From: Actinomycetota bacterium
GTDB taxonomy: Bacteria; Actinomycetota; Thermoleophilia; Solirubrobacterales; 70-9
Length of the DNA: 39,861 bases
Assembly (NCBI GenBank): GCA_018268575.1
Contig: JAFDWF010000135.1
Location: forward strand, 1 to 39,861
Reading direction: 5' to 3'
This document shows positions 15,776 through 23,610 of the stretch, piece after piece. Every line of letters starts with the position of its first letter. The first letter of the stretch is position 1. The notes under the pieces were generated by a model that worked only from the letters and a program-made list of their open reading frames with translations, had not been told where the DNA came from and did not search any database. Both the position numbers and the translations under genes were made by a program.

Positions 15776-16107
15776 CCGCCGACCCCCTCGAAGTGCGAGT
15801 ACATCTCGGTGGCAAGCCCGAGCCCGCCCGCGCCGACCACCGCTTCGGCGACCGTTTCCGGGAGGCTCACGGCCGTCGGCATCGCGGTGAAGGCGTTGCC
15901 TTCTTCACCACCGCCGAACCCTCCTTCTTCGCCTGCGGTCCCGGCCGGCGATTCGGGCAGCGCCTCGGTCAGCATCTGCTTCAGCAGCATCGATTCGAAC
16001 GAGAGCGCGGCGCGGAATCCCTGCACCGCGCCGGCGCCTTGGTCGCTGATCGCCTTCGGGACGCTCGCCCCCGCCACCGCCGCGGCGATCCCCGTCGCTG
16101 CGCTCAT
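15772..16107 (-). CDS. flgJ: FlgJ-type rod-binding protein without hydrolase domain
   Basis: The 111-residue protein contains the rod-binding motif FESMLLKQMLTEALP at about residues 37-51, then a Gly/Glu-rich linker and a helix with LGLATEMYSHFEG, as in the N-terminal domain of FlgJ. The muramidase domain found in enteric FlgJ is absent, and the CHAP protein at 11002 may replace it. The ATG overlaps the stop of the micro-ORF upstream (ATGA), and the stop overlaps flgN. Confidence 0.85.
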   Translation of the reverse strand: MSAATGIAAAVAGASVPKAISDQGAGAVQGFRAALSFESMLLKQMLTEALPESPAGTAGEEGGFGGGEEGNAFTAMPTAVSLPETVAEAVVGAGGLGLATEMYSHFEGVGG

Positions 16108-16175
16108 GACAAATCCTCGCGCTTCGCTCCCGGCGCAGAGAACCAGATATGAATGCTTGGTCGCTCCGCGCTCAT
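16104..16175 (-). CDS. Micro-ORF of 23 codons bridging flgG and flgJ
   Basis: The ATG (16175-16173) overlaps the flgG stop and the TGA (16106-16104) overlaps the flgJ start, both as ATGA, so a ribosome could pass from flgG through this frame to flgJ. The peptide begins MSAERPS, has IW in the middle and SAPGAKR near the end, and ends in Ser. A closely related frame is at 34216-34290 in an unrelated operon. The two differ by conservative changes (Ile/Val, Phe/Leu, Glu/Asp), synonymous changes and indels of 6 and 3 bases. It could be a translated coupling peptide or an inserted repeat that preserves the frame. No known family is recognised. Confidence 0.6.
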   Translation of the reverse strand: MSAERPSIHIWFSAPGAKREDLS

Positions 16176-16906
16176 CGGATCAATCCGTTGGCGACGGCGA
16201 GGACTTCGTCCTGGGTGGTCACCGCTTTGCTCGCCAGCGCGTAACCTTGCTGGGCTTCGGTCATCGCCGTCATCACACTGGCCATGTCGACGTTCGAGGC
16301 CTCCAGGACACCCTGCTGGAGGCGCGCCTTCGGCGCCGTCCTCACCGGGCCCGAGGCGGCGGTCGGCAGGTAGCCGTTTTCGCCGTCGGCCTGCAGGCCG
16401 CTGGGGTTGGTGACTTCGACCAGCGGGATCCGGCCGAAGCTCCGTCTGCCGGCGCTGACGGTGCCGTCGGACGCGATCGAGATTTTCCCCGGGTCGACGC
16501 CTCTGGGGATCCGCACCGGCGGTTCTAGCGCCTGCCCGCTCGCCGTGCGCAGCTGCCCGTCGGGGCCGATCTGCAGGTTGCCGTCGCGGGTCAGCGCGAC
16601 GCCGCCGCCCGCCGCCCGGACCTGGATGAAGCCGGGCGTGGTGAGCGCGACGTCGAGCGGCCGTTCGGTCGCTTCCAGTGCGCCCTGTTCGAAGTTCTGC
16701 CCGAACACTTCGGCGGCCGCGCCGGCGCCGGTCGCCGTCCCTTCGGCCCCACCGCGCCCGGGCGACTGGTAGAGCAGGTCGCGGAAGCCGACCCGCAGGC
16801 TCTTGTAGCCGGTGGTCGAGACGTTGGCGATGTCGTTGGAGAGGGCGTTCATCCAGGCCTGCTGGGCTTCCATCCCGGCGGCCGCCGTGCTCAGAGCAGT
16901 GTTCAT
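16172..16906 (-). CDS. flgG: FlgG, distal rod protein
   Basis: The 244-residue protein has the rod N-terminus (MNTALSTAAAGMEAQQ, LSNDIANVSTTGYKSLRVGF) and the C-terminus typical of FlgG/FlgF (LEASNVDMASVMTAMTEAQQ, TTQDEVLAVANGLI). Between these lies a FlgE/G beta region with the motif TTPGFIQV. A FlgF/FlgG swap with the neighbouring gene is possible, as the two families are alike. The start overlaps the flgF stop (TGATG). Confidence 0.9.
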   Translation of the reverse strand: MNTALSTAAAGMEAQQAWMNALSNDIANVSTTGYKSLRVGFRDLLYQSPGRGGAEGTATGAGAAAEVFGQNFEQGALEATERPLDVALTTPGFIQVRAAGGGVALTRDGNLQIGPDGQLRTASGQALEPPVRIPRGVDPGKISIASDGTVSAGRRSFGRIPLVEVTNPSGLQADGENGYLPTAASGPVRTAPKARLQQGVLEASNVDMASVMTAMTEAQQGYALASKAVTTQDEVLAVANGLIR

Positions 16907-17592
16907 CAGGCGATCGACCCCACCTGGCCGGCCGACTGCGAGAGCGTTTCGTCGATCGTCTGGATCGATTTCTGGTCGGCTTCGAGCGAGCGGAACGAGG
17001 AGATCAACTGCACCATCGCCTGCGACGGATTGACCGCCGATTCCTCCAGGAATCCGGCGCGGACCTTGCCCGTGGCCCGGCCCGTCGCGTTGCCGGTGTA
17101 GAGGTTTTCACCCTGCTTTTCGGCCCCCGCGACGGCGAAGACGCCGATCGCGCCAGGGGCGACGGTGCCGTCGGCGCGCAGCTTGACCGGCGCGCCGTTG
17201 GCGCCCAGCACCGGGTTGCCGAGCTGTTCGGTGAGGTTGCCTTCGGCGTCGGTGGTGAACTGGCCGTTGCGGGTGTAGCGGACACCCGCTTCGGTACGGA
17301 CGGCGAAGAAGCCTTCGCCTTCGACGGCGAAGTCGAGCGGTTCGCCGGTTTCGTGGATCGCCGCGGGCGCCAGGTCGGTCGAGGTTTCGACGATCTCGAC
17401 GCCGAGGCTCAGTCGCCCCAACGCGGCGCCGGTCTGGGTGTTCTGCAACAGCAGTTCGCCGAACCCGGCCTGCGTGGCGCGGTCCGACTTGTAGCCCGGC
17501 GTGTTGACGTTCGCGAGCTCGTTGGAGATCTGTTCCTGCCGCACCATCTCGGCCAGCATCCCGGAGGCGGCGATGTAGAGGCCACTGTCCAT
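16906..17592 (-). CDS. flgF: FlgF-type proximal rod protein (FlgF/FlgG family)
   Basis: The 228-residue protein starts MDSGLYIAASGMLAEMVRQ and carries NELANVNTPGYKSD at about residues 24-37, FAVEGEGFFAV in the middle, and the C-terminal helix with MVQLISSFRSLEADQKSIQ. These are rod protein features. The ATG at 17592 lies about 9 bases after the -10 element of a sigma-28 promoter, so it is first in the reverse operon that runs to csrA. FlgF versus FlgG cannot be fixed from sequence alone. flgB, flgC and fliE are not in this window. Confidence 0.87.
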   Translation of the reverse strand: MDSGLYIAASGMLAEMVRQEQISNELANVNTPGYKSDRATQAGFGELLLQNTQTGAALGRLSLGVEIVETSTDLAPAAIHETGEPLDFAVEGEGFFAVRTEAGVRYTRNGQFTTDAEGNLTEQLGNPVLGANGAPVKLRADGTVAPGAIGVFAVAGAEKQGENLYTGNATGRATGKVRAGFLEESAVNPSQAMVQLISSFRSLEADQKSIQTIDETLSQSAGQVGSIA

Positions 17593-17601
17593 GCAGCCGG
17601 T

Positions 17602-17628
17602 TGATCGGCCGCGGTCGCCGCGACTTGA
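17602..17628 (-). promoter_or_regulatory. Sigma-28 (FliA) promoter of the flg operon
   Basis: On the reverse strand TCAAGTCG (17628-17621), an 11-base spacer and GCCGATCA (17609-17602) match the FliA consensus. The -10 element is identical to that of flagellin. The flgF ATG begins 9 bases further on, so the mRNA is nearly leaderless. Confidence 0.83.
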
Positions 17629-17747
17629 GGTGGGTTCGTGGCGCGGTGCGTTGGCGGGCTCGAGGCGGGGCGGCCGGGGGCGGGTCCGGGCCTCGGCGGC
17701 CGGGTCCTTAGAGCCCCTCGACAACGCCCCGAAAACACCCCCCCCCC

Positions 17748-18551
17748 TCAGCCGGCGGCGGTGAACAACTCGACGTCGCGGCGTAGGGAGGACCGGAGGC
17801 GCTTTTTCAGTTCGCCGTGGATCTGGCAGACGCGGCTCTCGGAGACGCCGATGACGTCGCCGATCTCGCTCAGCGTGCGGCCCTGCATGTAGAGCATCAC
17901 GGCGACCCGGCGCTCGCGCTCGGAAAGGTGGGAGAAGGCGCGTCGGAAGCGCTCGCGGGCGATCGCCTTGGTCGCCTCGTTCTCGGGGTCGGCGCTCCCT
18001 TCGAGGTCGGGGATCATCTGCGAGAGGGCGACGCCCTCTTCTTCTTCGCCAGTCGAGGTGAGGCTGTCGAGGGAGGCGAGCTCGGCTACCGCGAGGTCAC
18101 GCAGGCGCGCGGCCAGCTCGGCTTCGTCGATCCCCATCTTGCCCGCCAGCTCGGGGTCGGTCGGCCGGCGGCGGTGCTCGCGGAAGAACTCGTCGCCCGC
18201 CCGCTCGGCATCGCGCTCCCAGCGGCGCAGGCTGCGCGGCGCCCAGTCGAGCCGCCGCAGGCTGTCGAGCACCGCCCCCTGGATCCTGGTCCAGACGAAC
18301 TGTTCGAGGCTCGCGCCTTTGCCCGGGTCGTAGCGGTCGAGCGCGCCGATCAGTCCCTCCACCCCGTTGGAGACCAGGTCGTCGACCTCGCACCAGGCCG
18401 GCAGCTCGCGGACCTTGCGGTAGGCCAGGTGGCGAACCAGGGGGACGAAGGTGAAGACCAGCTCGTCGCGTAACCGGCGGTCACCGGTCTCACGGTAACG
18501 CTGCCAGATCTTCTCGGTCTCTGCTTGGCCTCGATCGGCCGGGCTTGCCAT
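17748..18551 (-). CDS. fliA: FliA, flagellar sigma-28 factor
   Basis: The 267-residue protein has sigma region 2 (about 40-110: VDDLVSNGVEGLIGALDRYD, LEQFVWTRIQGAVLDSLRR), region 3 (about 125-165) and region 4 (about 205-262: LSERERRVAVMLYMQGRTLS, VSESRVCQIHGELKKRL), as in FliA/SigD. It directs transcription of late flagellar genes, and four matching promoters occur in this window. A good ribosome site (GGAGGG, 8 bases before ATG) is present. No FlgM anti-sigma gene is visible here. Confidence 0.95.
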   Translation of the reverse strand: MASPADRGQAETEKIWQRYRETGDRRLRDELVFTFVPLVRHLAYRKVRELPAWCEVDDLVSNGVEGLIGALDRYDPGKGASLEQFVWTRIQGAVLDSLRRLDWAPRSLRRWERDAERAGDEFFREHRRRPTDPELAGKMGIDEAELAARLRDLAVAELASLDSLTSTGEEEEGVALSQMIPDLEGSADPENEATKAIARERFRRAFSHLSERERRVAVMLYMQGRTLSEIGDVIGVSESRVCQIHGELKKRLRSSLRRDVELFTAAG

Positions 18552-18701
18552 CGAGCTTCCCTCCTGCCTGCGACTGGGTTGCGGGTGTGCGGAGGTGTCT
18601 TCGGCCGTGCGTGCCGTCGGCTAGATCGCCGCATTGGGGTAAATCGGCACACCTGGAACCGAACGAACGTCCAGTTCCTGTGCCATGGCGAGGTTCGGTC
18701 G

Positions 18702-21098
18702 ATGAAGGGGGCGATGGCCCTCCGTCTCGACCAGACCCGCGTCCCGTCTACCGCCGAGGAGACCCCCGCGCCCGCCGCGCGGGCGGCCTCCGTCGCCGAT
18801 CGCCGCGAGGCGGCCTACCGCGCCCACCGGGTCGCGATCGAGGCGCGCTCCGCGGCCGCCGCCGCTGCCGCCCCGCGTGAGCTGCCCGGTATCTACCTGG
18901 CGCTGGCCCGCGAGGCGCTCGACGGCCTCACCGCCGAGCCGCGCGAGCCGCTGCTCCTCAACTACGCCGGCGTGGGCCTGAACGAACTCGGGGCGCGCGA
19001 GGGCGCCGCTCAGCTCTTCGAGGCCGCCCTGCGACTCGACCCGGAGCTCCCCCACGCCGCCCGCAACCTCGACCAGGCGCTGGCCCGCAAGGGGTCGCGG
19101 CCGAACTTGCCCGCCGCCGTCGCCGTCCGGCTCCGCGCGCTCGAGGCCGAGTCTCGCCGCGTCGCCTCCGCCGCCCGCCCCGCCACCGGCCTGCGGCTCA
19201 GCCTCTGCATGATCGTCCGCGACGAGGAGGCGATGCTGCCGCGCTCGCTCGCCGCCGTCCGCGACGCCGTCGACGAGATCGTCGTCGTCGACACCGGCTC
19301 CCGCGACGCCACCGTCGAGGTCGCCCGCTCCTTCGGCGCGACGGTACTCGAGCGCGAGTGGACCGGCTCCTTCGCCGACGCCCGCAATGCCTCGATCGAG
19401 GCGGCGAGCGGCGACTGGCTCCTCTTCCTCGACGCCGATGAGGTGCTCGACCCAGCCGATGCGCCGCTCCTGCGGGAGCTGACCGGCCGCACCTGGCGCG
19501 AGGCCTTCTACCTGGTCGAGACCAACCACACCGGCGAGCTCGGTGACGGCACCGCCGTCACCCACAACGCCCTGCGCGTCTTCCGCAACCGGCCCGAGTA
19601 CCGCTTCGAGGGGCGCATCCACGAGCAGATCGCCCACAACCTGCCCTCCGGGCTGCCGGAGCGGCTCGAGCCGACGCCGATCCGGGTCGACCACTTCGGC
19701 TACCTCGGCGCCATCCGCGACGCGAAGGAGAAGTCGCGGCGGAACATCGAGCTGCTGCGCAACCAGCTCGCCGAGGGCGGCGAGGCCAACCCGTTCTTCC
19801 AGTTCAACCTCGGCTCCGAGCTCGCCGCGGCGGGCGACGCGCGCGGCGCCTGCGAGCACTTCGAGCGGGCTTGGGCGCTGCTGGCCGAGGACCCGGCCCG
19901 GCGCGAGCGTCCTTTCACCCCGGCGCTGACGGTGCGCTCGGCCAAGGGACTGCGCTTCTGCGGCCGGCTGGTCGAGGCCGAGGCGCGCGCCGTCGCCGGC
20001 CTCGAGCTGTTCCCGGACCTCACCGACCTGGTCTTCGAGCGGGCGCTGGTCGCCGCCGCCGAAGGCGACACCGAGCGCGCGGTGACGCTGCTCGAAGACT
20101 GCCTGGAGCGCGGCGACGCGCCGAGCCGCTACTCGCCGACGGTCGGCAGCGGCAGCTTCCTGGCGTTGGTTCGGCTGGCCGAGCTGGAGCGTGCCCGCGA
20201 CCCGGAGCGCGCCGAGGGCCTGCTGCGACGCTGCCTGGGCGAATACCCTTCCTACCTGGGGAGCGTGTTACCGCTGGCTGCGGCGGAGGTCGCCCGCGGC
20301 GTGCCTACCGAGCGGGTCATCGCCGACATCGAAGGCGCGGTCGCCGAGCCAACCCCCTCGGTCCGCTTCATGCTCGCCACGGCGCTGTATGAGGCGGGCG
20401 AGGCGGAGGCCGCCGAACCGCTCTACGCGGCAGTGGTCGAGGCGCAGCCGGGCAACGGCGGCGCCCGCCTGGCGCTCACCGAGACCCTGCTCTCGACCCG
20501 CCGCTACGCCGAGGCCGCCGAAGCCGCCGCCGCGGTCGCCGACGACGACGGCTTCGCGGTCGCCGCCGCCCGCAGCGAACTCTTCGCCCTGGTGCTTGCG
20601 GCGACGAGCACCGAGGCCACGACCGGGACCGAGCGTTCGCAGTTACCCACACATGGTGTGGGTAACTGCGAACGCTCCGAGGGCCCGGCCGCCCGTGCCG
20701 CGCGCCGCGGGCTCCCCGCCGCCGAGCTCGACCTCTTCGCCGCCTGGTCCGCCGCGACCTCATACCCGGCGCTCGACCCCACGGTGGTCGACCCGCTCGC
20801 GAGGATGCTCGAGGCGCTCCTGCGGGTCGAGGAGTTCGAGGCTTTCGAAGCCCTCCTCCCCGCCCTCGCCGCGACCGGCCTGCCCGCCCGCCGCCGCCAC
20901 TCGATCCTCGCCGAGATCTACCTCCGCCGCGGCTTCCTCGAGTCGGCCGCCGACGAGTGGGCGACGAGCTGCGAGGAGGAGGGCCCCGACGTCGGGGCGC
21001 TGAGGGGCCTGGCTCGGATCGCCAGCGCCCGTGGCCTCACCGAGGACGCCGAGCTGTTCGCCAAGGGCGCCGAAGAACTTGCCTCAAGTTCCATCTGA
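18702..21098 (+). CDS. Family 2 glycosyltransferase fused to TPR-like repeats
   Basis: The 798-residue protein has an N-terminal TPR-like helical part (about 60-135), a GT2 domain (about 165-370: LCMIVRDEEAMLPRSL, IVVVDTGSRDATVEVARSFG) with the DxD site LFLDADEVLD near residue 243, and a long run of TPR-like helices to the end. GT2-plus-TPR proteins commonly act on surface or flagellar glycans. Placement between fliA and the flaG-fliD operon suggests flagellin modification (inference). ATG 18702 has GAGG 8 bases upstream; ATG 18714 is an alternative. A 47-base perfect palindrome is embedded in frame at 20631. Confidence 0.83.
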   Translation: MKGAMALRLDQTRVPSTAEETPAPAARAASVADRREAAYRAHRVAIEARSAAAAAAAPRELPGIYLALAREALDGLTAEPREPLLLNYAGVGLNELGAREGAAQLFEAALRLDPELPHAARNLDQALARKGSRPNLPAAVAVRLRALEAESRRVASAARPATGLRLSLCMIVRDEEAMLPRSLAAVRDAVDEIVVVDTGSRDATVEVARSFGATVLEREWTGSFADARNASIEAASGDWLLFLDADEVLDPADAPLLRELTGRTWREAFYLVETNHTGELGDGTAVTHNALRVFRNRPEYRFEGRIHEQIAHNLPSGLPERLEPTPIRVDHFGYLGAIRDAKEKSRRNIELLRNQLAEGGEANPFFQFNLGSELAAAGDARGACEHFERAWALLAEDPARRERPFTPALTVRSAKGLRFCGRLVEAEARAVAGLELFPDLTDLVFERALVAAAEGDTERAVTLLEDCLERGDAPSRYSPTVGSGSFLALVRLAELERARDPERAEGLLRRCLGEYPSYLGSVLPLAAAEVARGVPTERVIADIEGAVAEPTPSVRFMLATALYEAGEAEAAEPLYAAVVEAQPGNGGARLALTETLLSTRRYAEAAEAAAAVADDDGFAVAAARSELFALVLAATSTEATTGTERSQLPTHGVGNCERSEGPAARAARRGLPAAELDLFAAWSAATSYPALDPTVVDPLARMLEALLRVEEFEAFEALLPALAATGLPARRRHSILAEIYLRRGFLESAADEWATSCEEEGPDVGALRGLARIASARGLTEDAELFAKGAEELASSSI
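20631..20677. repeat. 47-base perfect palindrome inside the GT/TPR gene
   Basis: Arms of 22 bases (20631-20652 and 20656-20677) are exact reverse complements around the 3-base loop ATG. The arm starts GAGCGTTCGCAG and ends TTACCCACAC. It is read in frame at about residues 644-659, in a linker between helices. No T-run follows. An arm this long is far beyond chance and would form a very stable hairpin in the mRNA. Confidence 0.92.
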
Positions 21099-21110
21099 TC
21101 GGACCGATTA
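21084..21110 (+). promoter_or_regulatory. Sigma-28 (FliA) promoter of flaG-fliD-fliS-fliT
   Basis: TCAAGTTC (21084-21091), an 11-base spacer and ACCGATTA (21103-21110) match the FliA consensus. It overlaps the end of the GT/TPR gene. The flaG ATG at 21121 is 10 bases after the -10 element, again giving a nearly leaderless mRNA. Confidence 0.8.
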
Positions 21111-21120
21111 CCCAGAATGA

Positions 21121-21462
21121 ATGAGCGTCAGCTTCGACAAGATCGACAGCCCCCTGCCGGTGCGACTGGTGCCTGATCCACCGCGCGGCGGCAACGGCGC
21201 GAGCCGGTCGCAGGGCGCCGACTTCGCCCGCGATCTGGCGACCGCGTCGGCGGCCCCCTCGCCGCCGCCCGAGGTGAGCGAAGAGGTCCGCGCCGCTGCC
21301 CGCGCCGCCGCCCGCCTCCATGAACTGGGGCGCGAACTGCGCTTCGAGCAGGGCGATGACGGCCGCCTGCGGGTCGAGCTGCGCGACCACGAGGGCAACG
21401 TCCTACGCCAGGTCCCGACCGACGGAGTCTTCGATTTCGCCGCCGGAAAGGTGACGACATGA
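21121..21462 (+). CDS. flaG: FlaG-like flagellar protein
   Basis: The 113-residue protein has a disordered N-terminus and a C-terminal FlaG-type domain: RELRFEQGDDGRLRVELRDH followed by EGNVLRQVPTD. FlaG genes usually precede fliD, as here, and the protein influences filament length or capping. The stop overlaps the fliD start (ATGA). The ATG at 21121 is chosen from the frame and the sigma-28 promoter. Confidence 0.85.
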   Translation: MSVSFDKIDSPLPVRLVPDPPRGGNGASRSQGADFARDLATASAAPSPPPEVSEEVRAAARAAARLHELGRELRFEQGDDGRLRVELRDHEGNVLRQVPTDGVFDFAAGKVTT

Positions 21463-22781
21463 GCCCGATCACGATCCAGGGGCTCGGCTCCAGCCTCGAC
21501 ACCGAATCGATCATCGAAGGGCTGATGAAGGTGGAACGCCTGCCCCAGACCAGGCTGGAACGCAAGCAAGGTCAGGTGAAGGCGCGCGAAACGGCGCTGC
21601 AGGGGATCCTCAACAAGCTGAACGAAGTCAGCTCGGCGCTGCAGGCGCTGCGCTCGCCGACCGTCTGGGCCGAAGTGCAGAAAGTCACCTCCTCCTCGAC
21701 CGCGGTGACCGCCGAACTGGCGGGCGGCGCCGGGCCAGGCGGCTACCAGGTCGAAGTGACCCAGCTCGCCCGCGCCGCCCAGCGGACCTACGAATTCATC
21801 CCCAACGCAGCCGCCTCCACGATCACGGTCGGCGGCCAGACGATCGGACTGGAACCGGGCGCGACGCTCGCCGACGCGGTCGCGGCGATCAACTCCGTCC
21901 ACGAAACCGGCGTCTCCGCGGTCGCCGTCGGCGAAAAGCTGGTGCTCTCCTCGCGGACCACCGGGGCCGCGGCGACGGTCAGCGCGTCCGGCGCCGGGCT
22001 CACCGAGGAAGCGTCGAAGGCCCGCGCCGGCCGGGACACCCTCTATTCGATCGACGGCGTCGCCGGCAGCGCGCCCAACAACGTCCTCACCGAAGCGATC
22101 CCCGGCATCACCCTGACGGTGAGCGCCCTGACCAGCGGCCCAGCCACGATCAACATCACCGAACCCGCCCCGGAAACCGCCTCGATCGCGGCCAAGGTCA
22201 AGACCTTCGTCAACGCCTACAACTCCGCGGTCGAACTGATCCAGGCAAAGGTGACCGAAGAAACCGTGAAGGAGCCGAAGACCCAGGAAGAAGCCAACAA
22301 GGGCATCCTCTTCGGTGACGGGGGGCTCAACAACCTGCTCAGCGGCATGCGCATGGTGCTTTCCGAATCGAGCCTCGCCGCGCTCGGCGTCAGCACCGGC
22401 GCCCCCAGCACCGCCGTCACCTCCACCTCGGCCTCGGTCCGCGGCCTCCTCACCTTCGAAGAATCGAAGCTGACCACGCTGCTGAAGGAAAACCCGGCCG
22501 CGGCGAAAGAAGCGATCAGCGGCACCAACGGCTTCGTCACCAACCTTGAACCGCTGGTCGAAGGCGCGGCCAAACCCGGCGACGGCATCTCCGAACGGAT
22601 CAGTGCCGCGACCAAGGAAGCGACGCAGCTGCGCGAACAGATGACCAAGCTGGAAGAACGGCTCACGCTGCGCGAAGAACGTCTACACGCGCAGTTCGCG
22701 GCGATGGAAACGGCACTCGCGAAGTCGAAGTCCGAATCGGAATGGTTGGCCGGGCAGCTCAAGGGCATCGAAGCGAACTAG
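21459..22781 (+). CDS. fliD: FliD, filament cap protein
   Basis: The 440-residue protein starts with ITIQGLGSSLDTESIIEGLM, the FliD N-terminal signature. It has a central domain (about 80-220) and a coiled-coil C-terminus (about 385-435: LREQMTKLEERLTLREERLH) that ends with the usual MAETALAKSKSESEWLAGQL-like segment. FliD caps the filament and promotes flagellin folding. The length is normal. Glu is mostly GAA, in sharp contrast to fliS just downstream. Confidence 0.95.
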   Translation: MSPITIQGLGSSLDTESIIEGLMKVERLPQTRLERKQGQVKARETALQGILNKLNEVSSALQALRSPTVWAEVQKVTSSSTAVTAELAGGAGPGGYQVEVTQLARAAQRTYEFIPNAAASTITVGGQTIGLEPGATLADAVAAINSVHETGVSAVAVGEKLVLSSRTTGAAATVSASGAGLTEEASKARAGRDTLYSIDGVAGSAPNNVLTEAIPGITLTVSALTSGPATINITEPAPETASIAAKVKTFVNAYNSAVELIQAKVTEETVKEPKTQEEANKGILFGDGGLNNLLSGMRMVLSESSLAALGVSTGAPSTAVTSTSASVRGLLTFEESKLTTLLKENPAAAKEAISGTNGFVTNLEPLVEGAAKPGDGISERISAATKEATQLREQMTKLEERLTLREERLHAQFAAMETALAKSKSESEWLAGQLKGIEAN

Positions 22782-22806
22782 TCCCGACCCCAAGCAGATC
22801 CCCAGG

Positions 22807-23232
22807 ATGAACCCCTACCGCAACGCCAGCCAAGCCTACGCCCAGGACAGCGTCCTCACGGCGGCGCCGGAGAAGCTGGTGGTGATGCTCTACGACGGCC
22901 TCGCCCGCTTCCTCGCCCGCGGCGCCGCAGCGGTTCGGGCCGAGGATGCCGCCGCCGCCGGCCAGGCGCTGAACCGCGCCGGGGCGATCCTCGACGAGCT
23001 GCTGGCGACGCTCGACCCGGCGGCGGGCGAGATCACCGGGAACCTGGCCGAGATCTACATGTTCTGCAAGCGCGAGCTGCTCGCCGCGCAGCTGAGGCGC
23101 GACCCGGAGCGGATCGAGCGGGTGGCGAAGCTGCTCGCCGAGCTACGCGAGTCGTGGGCGGCGATCGCCGCCGCGCCGCCGGAAGCCGCGATCGGGCGAC
23201 CGACGCTCGGCGCGGCCGGGGCGCGCGCGTGA
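22807..23232 (+). CDS. fliS: FliS, flagellin chaperone
   Basis: The 141-residue helical protein starts MNPYRNASQAYAQDSVLTAA and continues PEKLVVMLYDGLARFLARG, the FliS signature, with EIYMFCKRELLAAQ later. FliS binds the C-terminal D0 helix of flagellin in the cytoplasm. It starts 25 bases after fliD, and its stop overlaps the next start (GTGA). Glu codons are almost all GAG. Confidence 0.95.
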   Translation: MNPYRNASQAYAQDSVLTAAPEKLVVMLYDGLARFLARGAAAVRAEDAAAAGQALNRAGAILDELLATLDPAAGEITGNLAEIYMFCKRELLAAQLRRDPERIERVAKLLAELRESWAAIAAAPPEAAIGRPTLGAAGARA

Positions 23233-23534
23233 GCCTCGCGCCCTACGAGCGCCTGGCCGAGATCGCCGAGGCCGAGCTGGCGGCCTGCGAAGCCGAGCGT
23301 CCGGAGGACCTCGCCGACCTCTACGCGAAGGCGGAGGAGATTCGCGCGACCCTGTCCGGCCGGGCGCCCGCCGAGGCGGAGTCGGCCCTGCGCCGCAACG
23401 CCGCGGCCCAGCAGGGAATCGGCGAACTGCTCGGCGGTCGACTCGCCGAGCGCAGCGGCGATCTCGAGCGCTTGCACCGCATCCGCGAGGCCGCCCGCGC
23501 CTACGCGACCGCCGCCGACGCGCGGACGCGGTAA
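23229..23534 (+). CDS. FliT-like small helical protein
   Basis: The protein of about 101 residues starts at GTG 23229, overlapping the fliS stop. It is rich in Ala, Glu and Leu, with long helical stretches (LAEIAEAELAACEAERPEDL, LERLHRIREAARAYATAADA). Position after fliS and size match FliT, the chaperone of FliD, but sequence motifs are weak. It is the last gene of the flaG-fliD-fliS operon. Confidence 0.65.
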   Translation: MSLAPYERLAEIAEAELAACEAERPEDLADLYAKAEEIRATLSGRAPAEAESALRRNAAAQQGIGELLGGRLAERSGDLERLHRIREAARAYATAADARTR

Positions 23535-23610
23535 GGACCGAGGCGGGTCGGGCGCGGAGTGCTCCGGGGCAGCCGTCAGGGCGCGGGCGTTTCGGAGGGG
23601 CGGGAAAAGG

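Noticed and set aside
16104..16175. Micro-ORF region as a palindromic REP-type element
   Set aside because: Neither copy has inverted symmetry over its length; the shared parts are direct matches and the differences respect the reading frame.
18600..18701. Sigma-28 promoter for fliA or for the GT/TPR gene
   Set aside because: A GCCGATTT is present on the reverse strand near 18640, but no TAAAG-like -35 lies 11 bases away, and nothing convincing faces the forward gene.
20631..20677. Hairpin as an intrinsic terminator
   Set aside because: There is no T-run, and it lies inside a continuous coding frame with TPR-like sequence on both sides.
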